Of a stretch of 36,363 nucleotides of DNA, positions 18,762-28,893 are shown piece by piece (position 1 is the stretch's first letter; each line of letters begins with the position of its first letter). This DNA is from Paludibacteraceae bacterium. GTDB lineage: Bacteria; Bacteroidota; Bacteroidia; Bacteroidales; Paludibacteraceae. A model generated the notes under the pieces. The model did not search any database. It was not told the origin of the DNA and worked only from the letters and a program-made list of their open reading frames with translations. The translations under genes were made by a program, and so were the position numbers. The stretch covers positions 1 to 36,363 of the forward strand of contig JAKSMY010000016.1 of the NCBI GenBank assembly GCA_024400275.1. Reading direction: 5' to 3'.

Positions 18762-19803
18762 GAAAATTGTTGCCCGACAAACCAATCTGACAGAAAAAGA
18801 AGTCAATCTGATTCTTAACACATGGCTCAATCAGATGACTGAAGTATTAAAAAGAGGCGAAGACCTTCATATCAATGGTTTAGGTACATTCCGCTTAAAG
18901 ACGATGAAACCTCGCAAGAGCGTCAACGTAACAACCGGAGAAGCTATTGTATTGCCTGAGACGAAACGTCTCACTTACACGATGGCATCAGGTATGGAAG
19001 ATACTATCAATAATGCCTCCGCACCCCGTTTACAAAGCGGTATCGATCCTATACAAAAGCTTAGCAATCAAGCAGACGAGATAGTGGATATACTTGGCGA
19101 AATAGGACAGGCTCCACAAAAAACTCCCGTTGAGGCAGAGCCTGTGGTTGAGCCTGTAAAGCAGGAACAAAAACCGATTGTTACTACCACAACAATTCCT
19201 GATTATCAAATACCTGTCAATAAGGTTCAAAAAGAAGAGCACAAGCAACCGAAAGAACGTCTATGGCTGACCGCCCTTATTACCATTATTGTTTTTATAC
19301 TGCTACTGTTTGGTTTGGTATTCTTCTTCCAAAACAGAATAGAAAAATGGTTGAATGATTTACGAATAGAAGCAGAAATGGAGGACGAGATTCCAAACGA
19401 CTTGACAGACCTTCCTGCTATTCGCATCGACACTCCGGACGAAGACACGCTATCGGAGGTGCCCGTTGAAGAAATACAACCAGAAGAAGTATCACAGGAA
19501 GAAGTGCAATCACAAAAGGAAGAAAAGCCCCAAGAAATTCAACCTGAATATACAGAATTTATCACCGTTGAAGAAATGCACCAAGATAGTCGTTTGGCTT
19601 GGATGGCTTACCGTTACTACGGCAAAAAAGACCTCTGGGTATTTATCTACGATGCCAATCGCGACCACTTATCCAATCCTGAGATTATTCCTGTTGGAAC
19701 CAAAATTCGTATTCCTAAATTAGACTCTGAAACGCAAGCATTAGCCACTCCTGAGTTACAAGAAAAAGTACGCAGAATGGCCGATGAATTCTTGCATAAA
19801 TAA
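18727..19803 (+). CDS. Membrane-anchored HU-like DNA-binding protein with LysM-like C-terminus
   Basis: An unusual three-part protein of 358 residues. Residues 1-95 are an HU/IHF-type domain: helices, then INGLGTFRLKTMKPRKSVNVT, with the Arg/Lys-rich beta-arm and TKRLTYTMASG. Residues about 96-178 are a linker rich in Pro, Glu and Val. Residues 179-201 are one membrane helix (LWLTALITIIVFILLLFGLVFFF). An acidic segment with repeated 'EEVQ/EEIQP' follows (about 215-275), and 278-331 resemble a LysM fold (ITVEEMHQDSRLAWMAYRYYG... IPVGTKIRIP). The topology suggests DNA binding inside the cytoplasm and peptidoglycan contact in the periplasm. I chose ATG 18727 over TTG 18718. It overlaps rimO by 35 bp. 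Confidence 0.8.
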   Translation: MENNKLTWVELKKIVARQTNLTEKEVNLILNTWLNQMTEVLKRGEDLHINGLGTFRLKTMKPRKSVNVTTGEAIVLPETKRLTYTMASGMEDTINNASAPRLQSGIDPIQKLSNQADEIVDILGEIGQAPQKTPVEAEPVVEPVKQEQKPIVTTTTIPDYQIPVNKVQKEEHKQPKERLWLTALITIIVFILLLFGLVFFFQNRIEKWLNDLRIEAEMEDEIPNDLTDLPAIRIDTPDEDTLSEVPVEEIQPEEVSQEEVQSQKEEKPQEIQPEYTEFITVEEMHQDSRLAWMAYRYYGKKDLWVFIYDANRDHLSNPEIIPVGTKIRIPKLDSETQALATPELQEKVRRMADEFLHK

Positions 19804-19809
19804 CACATC

Positions 19810-22557
19810 GTGGGGGACTCGTTTATACATATTCATGGTGCTCGGACACATAATCTGAAAAACGTATCCGTTTCCATTCCTCGCAACAAGCTGACGGTTA
19901 TTACCGGTGTCAGCGGTTCGGGGAAATCGTCCTTGGCGTTTGATACGCTCTATGCAGAAGGGCAGCGTCGATATGTGGAGAGTCTCTCCGCGTACGCGCG
20001 GCAATTTCTCGGTCGCATACAAAAGCCCGATGTGGATAAGATAGAAGGGATACCTCCCGCTATTGCCATTCAACAAAAAACGATTTCCCGTAACCCCCGA
20101 TCTACGGTAGGAACCGTGACGGAAATATACGACTATATAAAACTCCTTTACGCGCGCGCAGGTCACACCTACTCGCCCGTGAGCGGGGTTGAAGTCAAGC
20201 GTCACAACATATCAGACGTAGTAAAGGCAATGGAGCAGCTGCCTTTACAGACTCGTCTTTGGCTTTTGTCACCTATCATAATAGGCGATAAAAGAACGTG
20301 GAACGAGCAGATGGCTATCTGGCAGGAACAAGGATTTTCACGTTTATACAACACTGACACACAAAACACTATCTACATATCCGAGTGGGACAGTTCACAA
20401 CCACTATCGAAGGAATGGTATCTGTTGATAGACCGCATTATAGTAGATCACGAACAAGCCACCTCCAATCGATTTGCCGATTCCGTACAGACAGCTTTCT
20501 TTGAAGGACGAGGAGAGTGCTGTTTATGTTCCGTAAGCGATAAAGGACAAGTCAAGCAACAGTTTTTCTCCACACGTTTTGAAGCAGACGAAATAACGTT
20601 TCTTGAACCCTGTGAGCACCTTTTCGATTTTAACAATCCGATGGGAGCTTGTCCGCGATGTAACGGGTTTGGCAACACAACGGGCATTGATATTGACTTA
20701 GTTATTCCAGACAAAAGCAAGTCTATTTACGAAGGGGCTATCGCCTGCTGGCACGGTGAGACAATGCATGTGTGGAATGATGCATTGGTGTTTTCAGCAG
20801 ATAAATTCGACTTTCCTATTCATAAGCCTTATTATTCTCTCTCACCAAAGCAGAAGATGCTACTTTGGACCGGAAACGACTATTTCAAGGGGTTAAATAG
20901 TTTCTTTTTAGAATTAGAAGAAAAACAATATAGCAAAATGCAATATCGTATTTTGCTGAACCGTTACAAAGGGAAAGCCGTGTGCCCGGACTGCTACGGA
21001 TTGAGGTTACGCAAAGAATCAATGTATGTTCAGGTGGCAGGCAAGACCATCCAGGACCTTGTACAAATGTCCATATCCGAATTGACGATATGGTTTAACC
21101 AACTGACCTTCAGCGGAACAGACCAAAAAGCGGCAGAACCGCTGATTAAGGAAATCAAAGCGCGACTACATTTCTTAAGCGAAGTAGGGTTAGACTATTT
21201 GACTCTCAATCGTGGAGCCAACACATTGTCCGGAGGTGAAAGTCAGCGTATTAACCTCAGTAAATCCTTGGGCAGCAGTTTGGTGGGGTCGCTATATGTA
21301 TTAGACGAGCCATCTATCGGACTACACCCACGAGACACGGAAAGGCTTATTCATGCTCTGCAAGAACTGCGAGACATAAAAAACACCATTGTTGTGGTAG
21401 AGCATGATTTGGATATACAACATGCAGCCGACTATTTGATTGAAGTCGGTCCCAAAGCAGGGCAGTTGGGTGGGCAGATAGTTTATGAAGGTGTTCCGCA
21501 TTGGGGAGATATACATTATGACATTCCCACATCGCGGCGTTGCTGGAATAACTATATCGAATTGCAGGGGGCTTCGGAAAATAACCTTAAGAACCTGACT
21601 GTACGTTTTCCACTTAATGTTATGACCGTTGTTACCGGTGTTAGCGGATCGGGCAAATCCAGTTTAGTCAGTCGAGTACTTTATCCGGCATTGAAAAAAT
21701 ACTATGGCGGAGTGGCTGACCATACCGGAGATTTCGGTTCCTTGGCAGGTTCGCTTAAAGCCATCAAAAACGTGGAATTCATAAACCAAAATCCACTCAG
21801 CCGTTCCACACGTTCCAATCCTGTTACTTACATCAAAGCATACGATGAGATACGTCAATTATTTGCCAGCCAACAATTAGCCCAACAATTGCATTTCACG
21901 CCTGCCCATTTCTCATTCAACACCCCCGGCGGACGATGTGAGACCTGTAAAGGTGAGGGAACAGTCACCATTGAAATGCAATTCATGGCGGATTTGGTAT
22001 TACCATGTGAACATTGTCACGGCAAACGCTTTCAACGCGATGTGTTGGACGTACTTTACCGGGATAAATCTATTTATGACATTTTGAATATGACTGTTGA
22101 TGAGGCGATTGATTTCTTTGTATTGGATAAACGCTGTGCAAAGATTGTACGCCGTTTGCAACAGTTACAAGATGTCGGGTTGGGTTATGTGTGTCTTGGG
22201 CAGTCGTCTTCCACTTTATCCGGTGGAGAAAGTCAGCGTGTTAAATTGGCATCTTTCTTGGGCGAAGATAATGGGCAGCCTACTCTATTTATCTTTGATG
22301 AACCTACCACAGGTTTGAGTTTGAGCGATGTCAAAGTGCTTCTAAAAGCAATGAATAGTCTTATTGCACGCGGGCACAGCATTCTCATTATTGAGCATAA
22401 CCCGGAAGTTATTTTAGCTGCCGACTATGTTATTGACCTCGGTCCGGAAGGTGGAGAGAACGGAGGATACATCGTAGCCGAAGGTACTCCTGAACAAATC
22501 ATGGAATGCCAACAATCCTACACAGGACAATATCTGAAACATTATGATAAGCATTGA
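19810..22557 (+). CDS. uvrA: UvrA-family excinuclease ABC subunit A
   Basis: UvrA recognises bulky DNA lesions and loads UvrB in nucleotide excision repair. The 915-residue protein has two ABC modules: Walker [10 protein letters not shown] at 33-41 and again near 610; LSGGESQR near 472 and 802, each followed by a D-box DEP. The UvrB-binding region (about 115-245) is present, so it is not the short UvrA2 type. The zinc site in the second half is intact (CETC...CEHC). The one in the first half is not: the normal CxxC before '[13 protein letters not shown]' is replaced by EADE in [13 protein letters not shown]. The start is GTG, 6 bp after the HU-LysM gene. Function is secure at family level; this could be one of two UvrA paralogues. 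Confidence 0.92.
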   Translation: MGDSFIHIHGARTHNLKNVSVSIPRNKLTVITGVSGSGKSSLAFDTLYAEGQRRYVESLSAYARQFLGRIQKPDVDKIEGIPPAIAIQQKTISRNPRSTVGTVTEIYDYIKLLYARAGHTYSPVSGVEVKRHNISDVVKAMEQLPLQTRLWLLSPIIIGDKRTWNEQMAIWQEQGFSRLYNTDTQNTIYISEWDSSQPLSKEWYLLIDRIIVDHEQATSNRFADSVQTAFFEGRGECCLCSVSDKGQVKQQFFSTRFEADEITFLEPCEHLFDFNNPMGACPRCNGFGNTTGIDIDLVIPDKSKSIYEGAIACWHGETMHVWNDALVFSADKFDFPIHKPYYSLSPKQKMLLWTGNDYFKGLNSFFLELEEKQYSKMQYRILLNRYKGKAVCPDCYGLRLRKESMYVQVAGKTIQDLVQMSISELTIWFNQLTFSGTDQKAAEPLIKEIKARLHFLSEVGLDYLTLNRGANTLSGGESQRINLSKSLGSSLVGSLYVLDEPSIGLHPRDTERLIHALQELRDIKNTIVVVEHDLDIQHAADYLIEVGPKAGQLGGQIVYEGVPHWGDIHYDIPTSRRCWNNYIELQGASENNLKNLTVRFPLNVMTVVTGVSGSGKSSLVSRVLYPALKKYYGGVADHTGDFGSLAGSLKAIKNVEFINQNPLSRSTRSNPVTYIKAYDEIRQLFASQQLAQQLHFTPAHFSFNTPGGRCETCKGEGTVTIEMQFMADLVLPCEHCHGKRFQRDVLDVLYRDKSIYDILNMTVDEAIDFFVLDKRCAKIVRRLQQLQDVGLGYVCLGQSSSTLSGGESQRVKLASFLGEDNGQPTLFIFDEPTTGLSLSDVKVLLKAMNSLIARGHSILIIEHNPEVILAADYVIDLGPEGGENGGYIVAEGTPEQIMECQQSYTGQYLKHYDKH

Positions 22558-24346
22558 CCATATCAGTATCGAGTTTGCATCTAAACCCATCTTAGATGAT
22601 ATATCTTTCCTAATTAACAAGAAAGATCGCATCGCTTTGGTGGGTAAGAACGGTGCCGGCAAAACAACTCTGCTGCGTTTGTTGGCAGGAGAATATGAAC
22701 CTACTGCCGGTCATATTGCTATGGATAATGACATTACCATCGGTTATCTGCCACAGGTCATGCTCTTTCACGATAATCGCACCCTTCGAGAGGAAGTTAT
22801 GACGGTCTTTGAGGGAGACGATGAAGCCCGTTTCATTGCTGAAATGGATAAGACCATAATCGGGTTAGGGTTTGAGCGTAAAGATTTTGATCGTTCATGC
22901 AACGAATTTTCCGGAGGTTGGCGTATGCGTATTGAATTGGCAAAGATTCTGCTTCGGCATCCGGATTTATTATTATTGGACGAGCCGACCAACCACCTTG
23001 ATATCGAATCTATTCAGTGGCTTGAAAATTTCCTTGCCCAATCACCAAGTGCCGTACTATTGGTCAGTCACGACCGAGCTTTTCTCAATAATGCCACCAC
23101 ACGCACTATTGAAATAACATTGGGGCGTATCTACGACTACAACGTGCCTTACAACCAATTTGTCACTTTACGTCAAGAACGACATGAACAACAAGTTCGC
23201 GCTTATCTCAACCAACAAAAAATGATAGAAGAGACGGAAGCTTTCATCGAGCGTTTCCGATATAAAGCCACCAAAGCCGTGCAAGTACAGTCCCGAATCA
23301 AACAACTGGATAAATTAGAGCGTTTGGAAGTTGATTTGGAAGATACAAGCCGACTTCGACTTAAGTTTCCTCCTGCCCCAAGAAGTGGTGATTTTCCCAT
23401 TATCATCGAGGATTTGGAGAAAACATACCCCGAAGCAGACCACGCTGTTCTTTCTCATATCAACTTGACAATCCGAAGAGGAGAAAAAGTGGCTTTTGTA
23501 GGACGAAACGGCGAGGGTAAAACGACTTTGGTTCGGTGTATTATGAACCAAATAGACCATCTTGGTACGCTCAAAATAGGGCACAATGTACATATCGGTT
23601 ATTTCGCACAAAACGAGGCAAGTCTATTAGATGGCGAAAAAACGGTATTTGAGACTATTGATTATGTGGCCGTTGGCGACATACGCACCAAGATACGTGA
23701 TATATTGGGTGCTTTTATGTTTGGCGGAGAGGCTTCGGAGAAAAAAGTAAAAGTGTTATCCGGTGGGGAACGCAGTCGTTTGGCGATGATTCGTTTGTTG
23801 CTTTCCCCATGCAACCTGCTGATATTGGACGAGCCGACCAATCACTTGGATATGCCATCAAAAGACGTACTAAAACAAGCCCTGAAAGATTTTGACGGAA
23901 CGCTAATCTGCGTCAGCCATGATCGTGACTTCCTTGATGGACTGGTAGAAAAAGTATATGAATTCGGAGGAGGACAAGTTCGCGAACATATCGGTGGCAT
24001 TTATGATTTCCTCCGAACAAAGAAAATGGTCTCTTTGCAAGAATTGGAGAAAAAGAACAACCAAGAGCCGGTTCTAAACATCTACGAAACGAGTGGAGAC
24101 AAAGTCAAGACGGCAAAGGAGTCTTACGAAGAACAAAAATCCATGGCCGCAGCCCGACGGAAAAAAGAGAAACAAATTACCGAAACAGAAGCCGAAATAG
24201 CCCAATTGGAAACAAAACAAAAAGAAATAGAAACATTATTGGCAGAACCTGTCAATCAAACCCAAGAAAACTTCCAAAAATACGAACATATCAAACACTT
24301 GATTGAACAAAAAATGTATGAATGGGAAATACTTTCAGAATCCTAA
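22544..24346 (+). CDS. ABC-F family ATPase
   Basis: ABC-F proteins lack membrane segments and mostly act on ribosomes, relieving stalls or modulating translation. The 600-residue product has two nucleotide-binding domains: Walker A GKNGAGKT (34-41) and GRNGEGKT (near 322); signatures FSGGWRMR and LSGGERSR; and DEPTNHLD in both. The interdomain linker (about 215-270, rich in Arg/Lys/Gln) fits the tRNA-facing P-site motif. A C-terminal coiled coil covers about 530-598. It resembles the Uup/YheS/YdiF-type housekeeping branch more than antibiotic-resistance members. The start overlaps uvrA by 14 bp; no transporter partner is encoded nearby. Confidence 0.9.
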   Translation: MISIDHISIEFASKPILDDISFLINKKDRIALVGKNGAGKTTLLRLLAGEYEPTAGHIAMDNDITIGYLPQVMLFHDNRTLREEVMTVFEGDDEARFIAEMDKTIIGLGFERKDFDRSCNEFSGGWRMRIELAKILLRHPDLLLLDEPTNHLDIESIQWLENFLAQSPSAVLLVSHDRAFLNNATTRTIEITLGRIYDYNVPYNQFVTLRQERHEQQVRAYLNQQKMIEETEAFIERFRYKATKAVQVQSRIKQLDKLERLEVDLEDTSRLRLKFPPAPRSGDFPIIIEDLEKTYPEADHAVLSHINLTIRRGEKVAFVGRNGEGKTTLVRCIMNQIDHLGTLKIGHNVHIGYFAQNEASLLDGEKTVFETIDYVAVGDIRTKIRDILGAFMFGGEASEKKVKVLSGGERSRLAMIRLLLSPCNLLILDEPTNHLDMPSKDVLKQALKDFDGTLICVSHDRDFLDGLVEKVYEFGGGQVREHIGGIYDFLRTKKMVSLQELEKKNNQEPVLNIYETSGDKVKTAKESYEEQKSMAAARRKKEKQITETEAEIAQLETKQKEIETLLAEPVNQTQENFQKYEHIKHLIEQKMYEWEILSES

Positions 24347-24357
24347 ATATTAAAAAA

Positions 24358-25503
24358 ATGAATATACTGATTTTATCAAGCGCTTTCCAAGCTCCTTATT
24401 TGAATGCACGTCTAAGGTATCAATGTGACTATCTCACGCAACAAGGGCATCAGGTAGAAGTCTATACCGAACCCTGGGATAGTTTGGATTTTAAACACAA
24501 ATACAAAATCCACGAAATAGGAAATTACAACCAAAGTTATTTCAAATGGTTGTTGATATCCTTTTATTCCTTGTTCACCAACTACAAAGAGCGCAAGTTT
24601 GCCTTGCAGGTGCTTTGGAACATACGTAAAAAGCATTTTGACGTAATTATGTGCTCTACTTCTTCATGCTTCCCATTGGGTGCCGCCGCTTTCTTGTCAA
24701 AATGGCTGCACCTACCTCTGCATGCTGATTTGTACAGCATTAAAGAATTAGACTCTACAGAATACCGAGATATATGTTGGTGGAACTCGCCACTTTTATA
24801 TTGCCAGCAAAAATTGTATATTCATCGACGCAATCGGGCTCTTCGGAGAGCATGCAGTGTATCTACCATATCCCAAAATCATGCAGATTTTATCCGTGCT
24901 ATCAATCCTCATATCGAGATAATCAACAATGGATTTGATCCTGCCAAATTCTATCATGAAGATATCAAGTCAGAGACCTTTAAAGTTTGCTATTTTGGCT
25001 ATTTGGACATGATGCAAAATAGGACTTTAATTCATAAAGTTATGCGCCAAATGAAAGATGAACTTCCTGATATTCAATGGCTATTTTACTCTAACGAGGT
25101 TACAACGGACAAGTTCGCCACATCTGTTCGCCCCACCTATCATGGTATGTTGCCTGACGAGATTCTCGGAGACGCTATTCGACAATCATCTGTCATACTG
25201 CTTATTCATAATAAGGAGCAGAACGATTGGCAATCTGAATTATTTTATCAGGCTCTCGGATGTGAAAAGCCCGTCATTTTCACTCCAGCCACGAATGGTA
25301 TGATACCCGAGTTTATACAAAGGACAAATTTAGGAATCAGTACCAAATCGACAGAAGAATTTAAAGATTTCATTATAAAGCATTACCAAGAATGGCAACA
25401 AAATAAATTTACCCATCAAGAAGTCACAAACAAAGACTCATTTGATGCTTCGTTGCAAGCCAAAAAACTGGAGCAATTGCTTCTTTCCGCCATTGAGCCC
25501 TAA
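24358..25503 (+). CDS. GT-B fold glycosyltransferase (GT4-like)
   Basis: A cytoplasmic or membrane-associated glycosyltransferase, probably transferring a sugar from a nucleotide donor to a lipid-linked surface glycan. The 381-residue product begins MNILILSSAFQAPYLNARLRY, a Rossmann strand with the acceptor-side loop. The second half has ICTIS-like strands ending NNGFDPAKF, a GYLDMMQNRTLI turn, and FYQALGCEKPVIFTPATNGMIPE, the GT4-type donor loop, though the usual E-x7-E is weak. The start at 24358 was chosen because it is 11 bp past abcF and begins the core fold; the frame is open further upstream inside abcF. It is the first gene of the glycan module. Confidence 0.8.
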   Translation: MNILILSSAFQAPYLNARLRYQCDYLTQQGHQVEVYTEPWDSLDFKHKYKIHEIGNYNQSYFKWLLISFYSLFTNYKERKFALQVLWNIRKKHFDVIMCSTSSCFPLGAAAFLSKWLHLPLHADLYSIKELDSTEYRDICWWNSPLLYCQQKLYIHRRNRALRRACSVSTISQNHADFIRAINPHIEIINNGFDPAKFYHEDIKSETFKVCYFGYLDMMQNRTLIHKVMRQMKDELPDIQWLFYSNEVTTDKFATSVRPTYHGMLPDEILGDAIRQSSVILLIHNKEQNDWQSELFYQALGCEKPVIFTPATNGMIPEFIQRTNLGISTKSTEEFKDFIIKHYQEWQQNKFTHQEVTNKDSFDASLQAKKLEQLLLSAIEP

Positions 25504-25505
25504 TC

Positions 25506-26681
25506 ATGGAAGAGGTTGTAAAATATATTATCCATTTTCTGCTACGTGGCAATGACGATGCTGCTTGCAAGGTAGCATATTGCCCGGAGTCAGCCTCTCT
25601 TCCCAATAACTCAGTTATCATTCTTGGAGACGGATTGGCACAGCCGCTTCATTATCCTGACATGCAACCGCCACAAGTGGAGCAACTACCTGATGGACGA
25701 TATGTTATTCATACAGACCTTATTTACAACACGTTCTTTTTTATTTCTCGGGCAGAGGAACTGCTGAATGACCAACGTGACCGATATGGGCGATTCTTAG
25801 CGACCTACTCAATCCTTGGTCAAGACAACCGTTTACAACACGCTCTTATCGATGAATACAGCCAATTATTGCTAACGTTGTTGTGCCTTCCTGTGCCTGA
25901 AAAACATTTTTCTGCCATCAACTTGACGCATGACATCGATACCATTGCCTATTACCGCCATCTGCGTGGAGCAGTGGGTGGAATAGCACGAGGACAATGG
26001 AGAAAAGTATTGGCATCATTACATGATATTCATAACGATCCGGCTTTTACCTTCCCTTGGATGATGGAGCAAGATAGACAAATCGCCCAAGCAGATGTCA
26101 TCTTCTTTGTGAAAGACACACCCGGTTGTGGATTGGATTATCCCCAATACTCATTGGCCCATAATTCTGCCTTGCAATCAGTATACGATGAGTATAGGAT
26201 GAGTATAGGATCACGCCTTCATTTTGGACTCCATTCCAGCGCATACGAAAATGCTTCTTTGGCATATCGGCATAACTGCCCACTCATCAATTATCAACTG
26301 CATCGCAGTCATTATCTGTCCTGTTCGATTAAACGTATGCAGCAACTGGTGGACTTTGGAGTAACCGACGATTATACAATGGCATTCCCTGACCGGGCAG
26401 GATTTCGATTGCAGACCACCTGTCCCGTGCGTTGGATAAATCCAACTACACGGAAACTCACATCACTTACTCTCCACCCTCTTACCATTATGGACTGCAC
26501 GCTCAGCAATAGCAATTATATGAACTTAGACGAAGATGAGGCTCTTACCTATGCCGAAGATTTACTATCCAAAATACGCCTATTCAACGGAGAGGTTAAT
26601 CTGTTATGGCATAATACGGTCTTTGCCGATAATAGTTATCACCGTCAACTTTATCCGAAGATTTTGCAACTACTACAATGA
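25506..26681 (+). CDS. Polysaccharide deacetylase-like protein (NodB fold, Bacteroidota type)
   Basis: A 391-residue protein of the group that pairs an N-terminal DUF7033-like region with a NodB-type deacetylase domain. The key motif is NLTHDIDTI (139-147), with Asp143/Asp145 as base and metal ligand of the NodB 'T(F/H)DD' motif. FGLHSS (240-245, His243) and HRSHYLSC (266-273) would complete the metal site. No signal peptide is visible, so it may work on lipid-linked sugars in the cytoplasm, or be a degenerate member. It follows the GT gene by 2 bp and overlaps wecB by 4 bp (ATGA), and so belongs to the glycan module. Deacetylation of an N-acetylhexosamine is the natural guess. Confidence 0.7.
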   Translation: MEEVVKYIIHFLLRGNDDAACKVAYCPESASLPNNSVIILGDGLAQPLHYPDMQPPQVEQLPDGRYVIHTDLIYNTFFFISRAEELLNDQRDRYGRFLATYSILGQDNRLQHALIDEYSQLLLTLLCLPVPEKHFSAINLTHDIDTIAYYRHLRGAVGGIARGQWRKVLASLHDIHNDPAFTFPWMMEQDRQIAQADVIFFVKDTPGCGLDYPQYSLAHNSALQSVYDEYRMSIGSRLHFGLHSSAYENASLAYRHNCPLINYQLHRSHYLSCSIKRMQQLVDFGVTDDYTMAFPDRAGFRLQTTCPVRWINPTTRKLTSLTLHPLTIMDCTLSNSNYMNLDEDEALTYAEDLLSKIRLFNGEVNLLWHNTVFADNSYHRQLYPKILQLLQ

Positions 26682-27736
26682 GAATCATCACTATCATAGG
26701 AGCGCGCCCGCAGTTTATCAAAGCAGCCATGCTTAGTCAAGCGATTAAGCAACGGCAAGCAGAAGATTGCCCTATTCAAGAGAAAATCTTGCATACAGGG
26801 CAGCACTATGACTACGAAATGAGTGACATCTTTTTTACCGAATTGGGAATACCGACCCCTACATGGCATCTTGGTTGCAGTACTTCTATCGATGAAATGG
26901 TGCAAAACATCGTACCTATTCTCCAAAAGGAATGCCCTGACATCGTGGTTGTTTATGGAGATACTAACTCTACTTTGGCCGGTGCATTGGCGGCGAACCA
27001 ATGCGAGATTCCTATTGCCCATATAGAAGCCGGTTTGAGGAGTTTTACAGATATGGTAGAAGAACACAACCGCGTAGAAACCGACCGATTGGCACATTGG
27101 CTGTTTTGTCCAACAAGTACCGCAGTGGACAATCTTCACAAAGAGGGCATTACACAACGCGTATATCAAGTAGGAGATATTATGTACGATGCTGCAATGC
27201 AGGTAGGTTTGATATCTTCCTCCATTTTAGACCGGTTAGCCGTCTCTACGCCTTACTTGCTTGCCACTATCCATCGTGCCGAGAATACAGACCGAACAGA
27301 GTGTTTAGCACGTATTCTAACAGCCCTTGCTCTATTGAACCGGCTCATCATTTGGCCCATGCACCCTCGTACCAAAAAAGTCATATCCGCACATCCCGAA
27401 TTGCAGCGACTGCTTCAACAAGCCACCAATATCCGAGTAATTGACAGTGTAGGATATGCAGACATAGCAACTTTGGAGAAAAACGCGTACTGCATTCTGA
27501 CGGATAGCGGCGGCATACAAAAAGAGGCTTATTTCCATCGTACACCGTGTATTACCTTGCGAGAAGAAACAGAGTGGGTAGAAACAGTGCAAACAGGTTG
27601 GAACACATTGGTCGGAACAGATATACACCGCATCCTTTCAGCAGTAAACAATGTGCGGCGTCCCCAACAAGAGATAACAGAATACGGCAGTGGCACTACC
27701 GCCCGACAAATCGTAGATATACTATGCACATTCTAA
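26678..27736 (+). CDS. wecB: UDP-N-acetylglucosamine 2-epimerase (non-hydrolysing)
   Basis: This enzyme interconverts UDP-GlcNAc and UDP-ManNAc, supplying ManNAc or ManNAcA for surface polymers. The 352-residue GT-B fold protein has the N-terminal GARPQFIK (8-15), GQHYDYEMSD, VYGDTNSTLAG, IAHIEAGLRSF, and the C-terminal donor-binding TDSGGIQKEAYFHRTPCITLREETEW, all diagnostic of the WecB family. The related WbpI-type UDP-2,3-diacetamido epimerases share this architecture and cannot be excluded without alignment. It overlaps the gene before it by 4 bp and the gene after it by 13 bp. No WecC-like dehydrogenase is in the window. Confidence 0.92.
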   Translation: MRIITIIGARPQFIKAAMLSQAIKQRQAEDCPIQEKILHTGQHYDYEMSDIFFTELGIPTPTWHLGCSTSIDEMVQNIVPILQKECPDIVVVYGDTNSTLAGALAANQCEIPIAHIEAGLRSFTDMVEEHNRVETDRLAHWLFCPTSTAVDNLHKEGITQRVYQVGDIMYDAAMQVGLISSSILDRLAVSTPYLLATIHRAENTDRTECLARILTALALLNRLIIWPMHPRTKKVISAHPELQRLLQQATNIRVIDSVGYADIATLEKNAYCILTDSGGIQKEAYFHRTPCITLREETEWVETVQTGWNTLVGTDIHRILSAVNNVRRPQQEITEYGSGTTARQIVDILCTF

Positions 27737-28893
27737 TCATTTGTGATCCTATTGTTCCTCCCAGTTACGCCCCACGCGTAACGGCGACTTACCGCTATTT
27801 GATAGCGGAAGGGCACGAATGTGTATTAGAGGCAGGTACGATACCCACCTATTCCTCCAAGTGGCAATATATCTGCCATTTACTCTTGGACAAACTGTTT
27901 CGCTGGTCAGATAGGCAGTTTGGTAAGAAATTATATCGCAAGTATTCATCGGCAAAATTCGATGTCATACTCTGTTCGTCGTATTACTATTTCCCGCTAT
28001 GGACTGCCCGTTTTTTAAGCAACAAATGGCATATTCCGTATGTCGTAGATTTGCGGGATATTGCGGAGCAATGGGGAGACACACCCTATTTCACGACAAC
28101 TTTGCCACACTTATTAGGAATTGAGAAATGTATTGCCAAATTGTATGAAACGCACAATATCCGCTTTCGCAACCGTGTGCTACAACACGCGAAAGCCGTC
28201 GTGAGTGTTTCTCCGTGGCATTGCGAGTGGTTGCGTACACAAACAGATACACCCGTACACTTGATTTACAACGGATATGATGAGGCAGAAATGCACTTTG
28301 AAGCCCGTCCAACACCGGTTTTTTCCATTGCATATATTGGTCGCATCATCAAACTGAGTTTGCGCCAGCCGCAACTATTGTTGCAAGCCATCGGGGAGTT
28401 GCATAACGCAGGTACTATCTCGCCCCAACAGGTACAAGTCAATTTTTATGCCGAACCGCACATGGAATCTGCCGTTTCGCGAATGGCAACACACTATGGC
28501 GCACAAGATTATCTGCATTGGCATACTTATGTGGACCGTTCCCAATTGAATAACATCATGTCACAAAGCAGTATCTTGGTAGCATTGGCATGCCCACCCA
28601 AACACAAGCAACACGGTATTTTGGGTACGAAAGTATTTGAAGCGATTGGCACGGAGAAACCTCTGCTGCTTGTTCCCAGCGACGAAGACAGTTTGGCACG
28701 ACTAATCACCGAAACAGGCATAGGAATAGCCGCAAGAAATGTCGATGAAATCAAGCAATTTATCGTAGAGAAATACCACGAGTGGAAAGAAAACGGCTAT
28801 ACCCGCCAAACCATTCAAAATAAAGACTTGTTCAACCGACAATATTTAGCCCATGGATTCGAAACTTTGCTCCATCATAGTGCCAATTTATAA
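27724..28893 (+). CDS. GT-B fold glycosyltransferase (GT4-like)
   Basis: A 389-residue glycosyltransferase, second of this fold in the module. The N-terminus MHILIICDPIVPPSYAPRV matches group 1 transferases that build surface glycans. Inside are YVVDLRDIAEQWGD, VSVSPWHCEWLR, LIYNGYDEAEM, and a donor-side segment KVFEAIGTEKPLLLVPSDEDSLARLI containing the GT4-like acidic residue (KVFEAIG). The frame is open upstream to 27547 within wecB; I took the ATG at 27724, which starts the Rossmann strand and overlaps wecB by 13 bp. It overlaps the following GT2 gene by 41 bp. Confidence 0.85.
   Translation: MHILIICDPIVPPSYAPRVTATYRYLIAEGHECVLEAGTIPTYSSKWQYICHLLLDKLFRWSDRQFGKKLYRKYSSAKFDVILCSSYYYFPLWTARFLSNKWHIPYVVDLRDIAEQWGDTPYFTTTLPHLLGIEKCIAKLYETHNIRFRNRVLQHAKAVVSVSPWHCEWLRTQTDTPVHLIYNGYDEAEMHFEARPTPVFSIAYIGRIIKLSLRQPQLLLQAIGELHNAGTISPQQVQVNFYAEPHMESAVSRMATHYGAQDYLHWHTYVDRSQLNNIMSQSSILVALACPPKHKQHGILGTKVFEAIGTEKPLLLVPSDEDSLARLITETGIGIAARNVDEIKQFIVEKYHEWKENGYTRQTIQNKDLFNRQYLAHGFETLLHHSANL

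Noticed and set aside
22544..24346. ABC-F gene as an antibiotic-resistance determinant
   Set aside because: Housekeeping-type C-terminal coiled coil and a chromosomal repair/ribosome context; no sign of acquisition.
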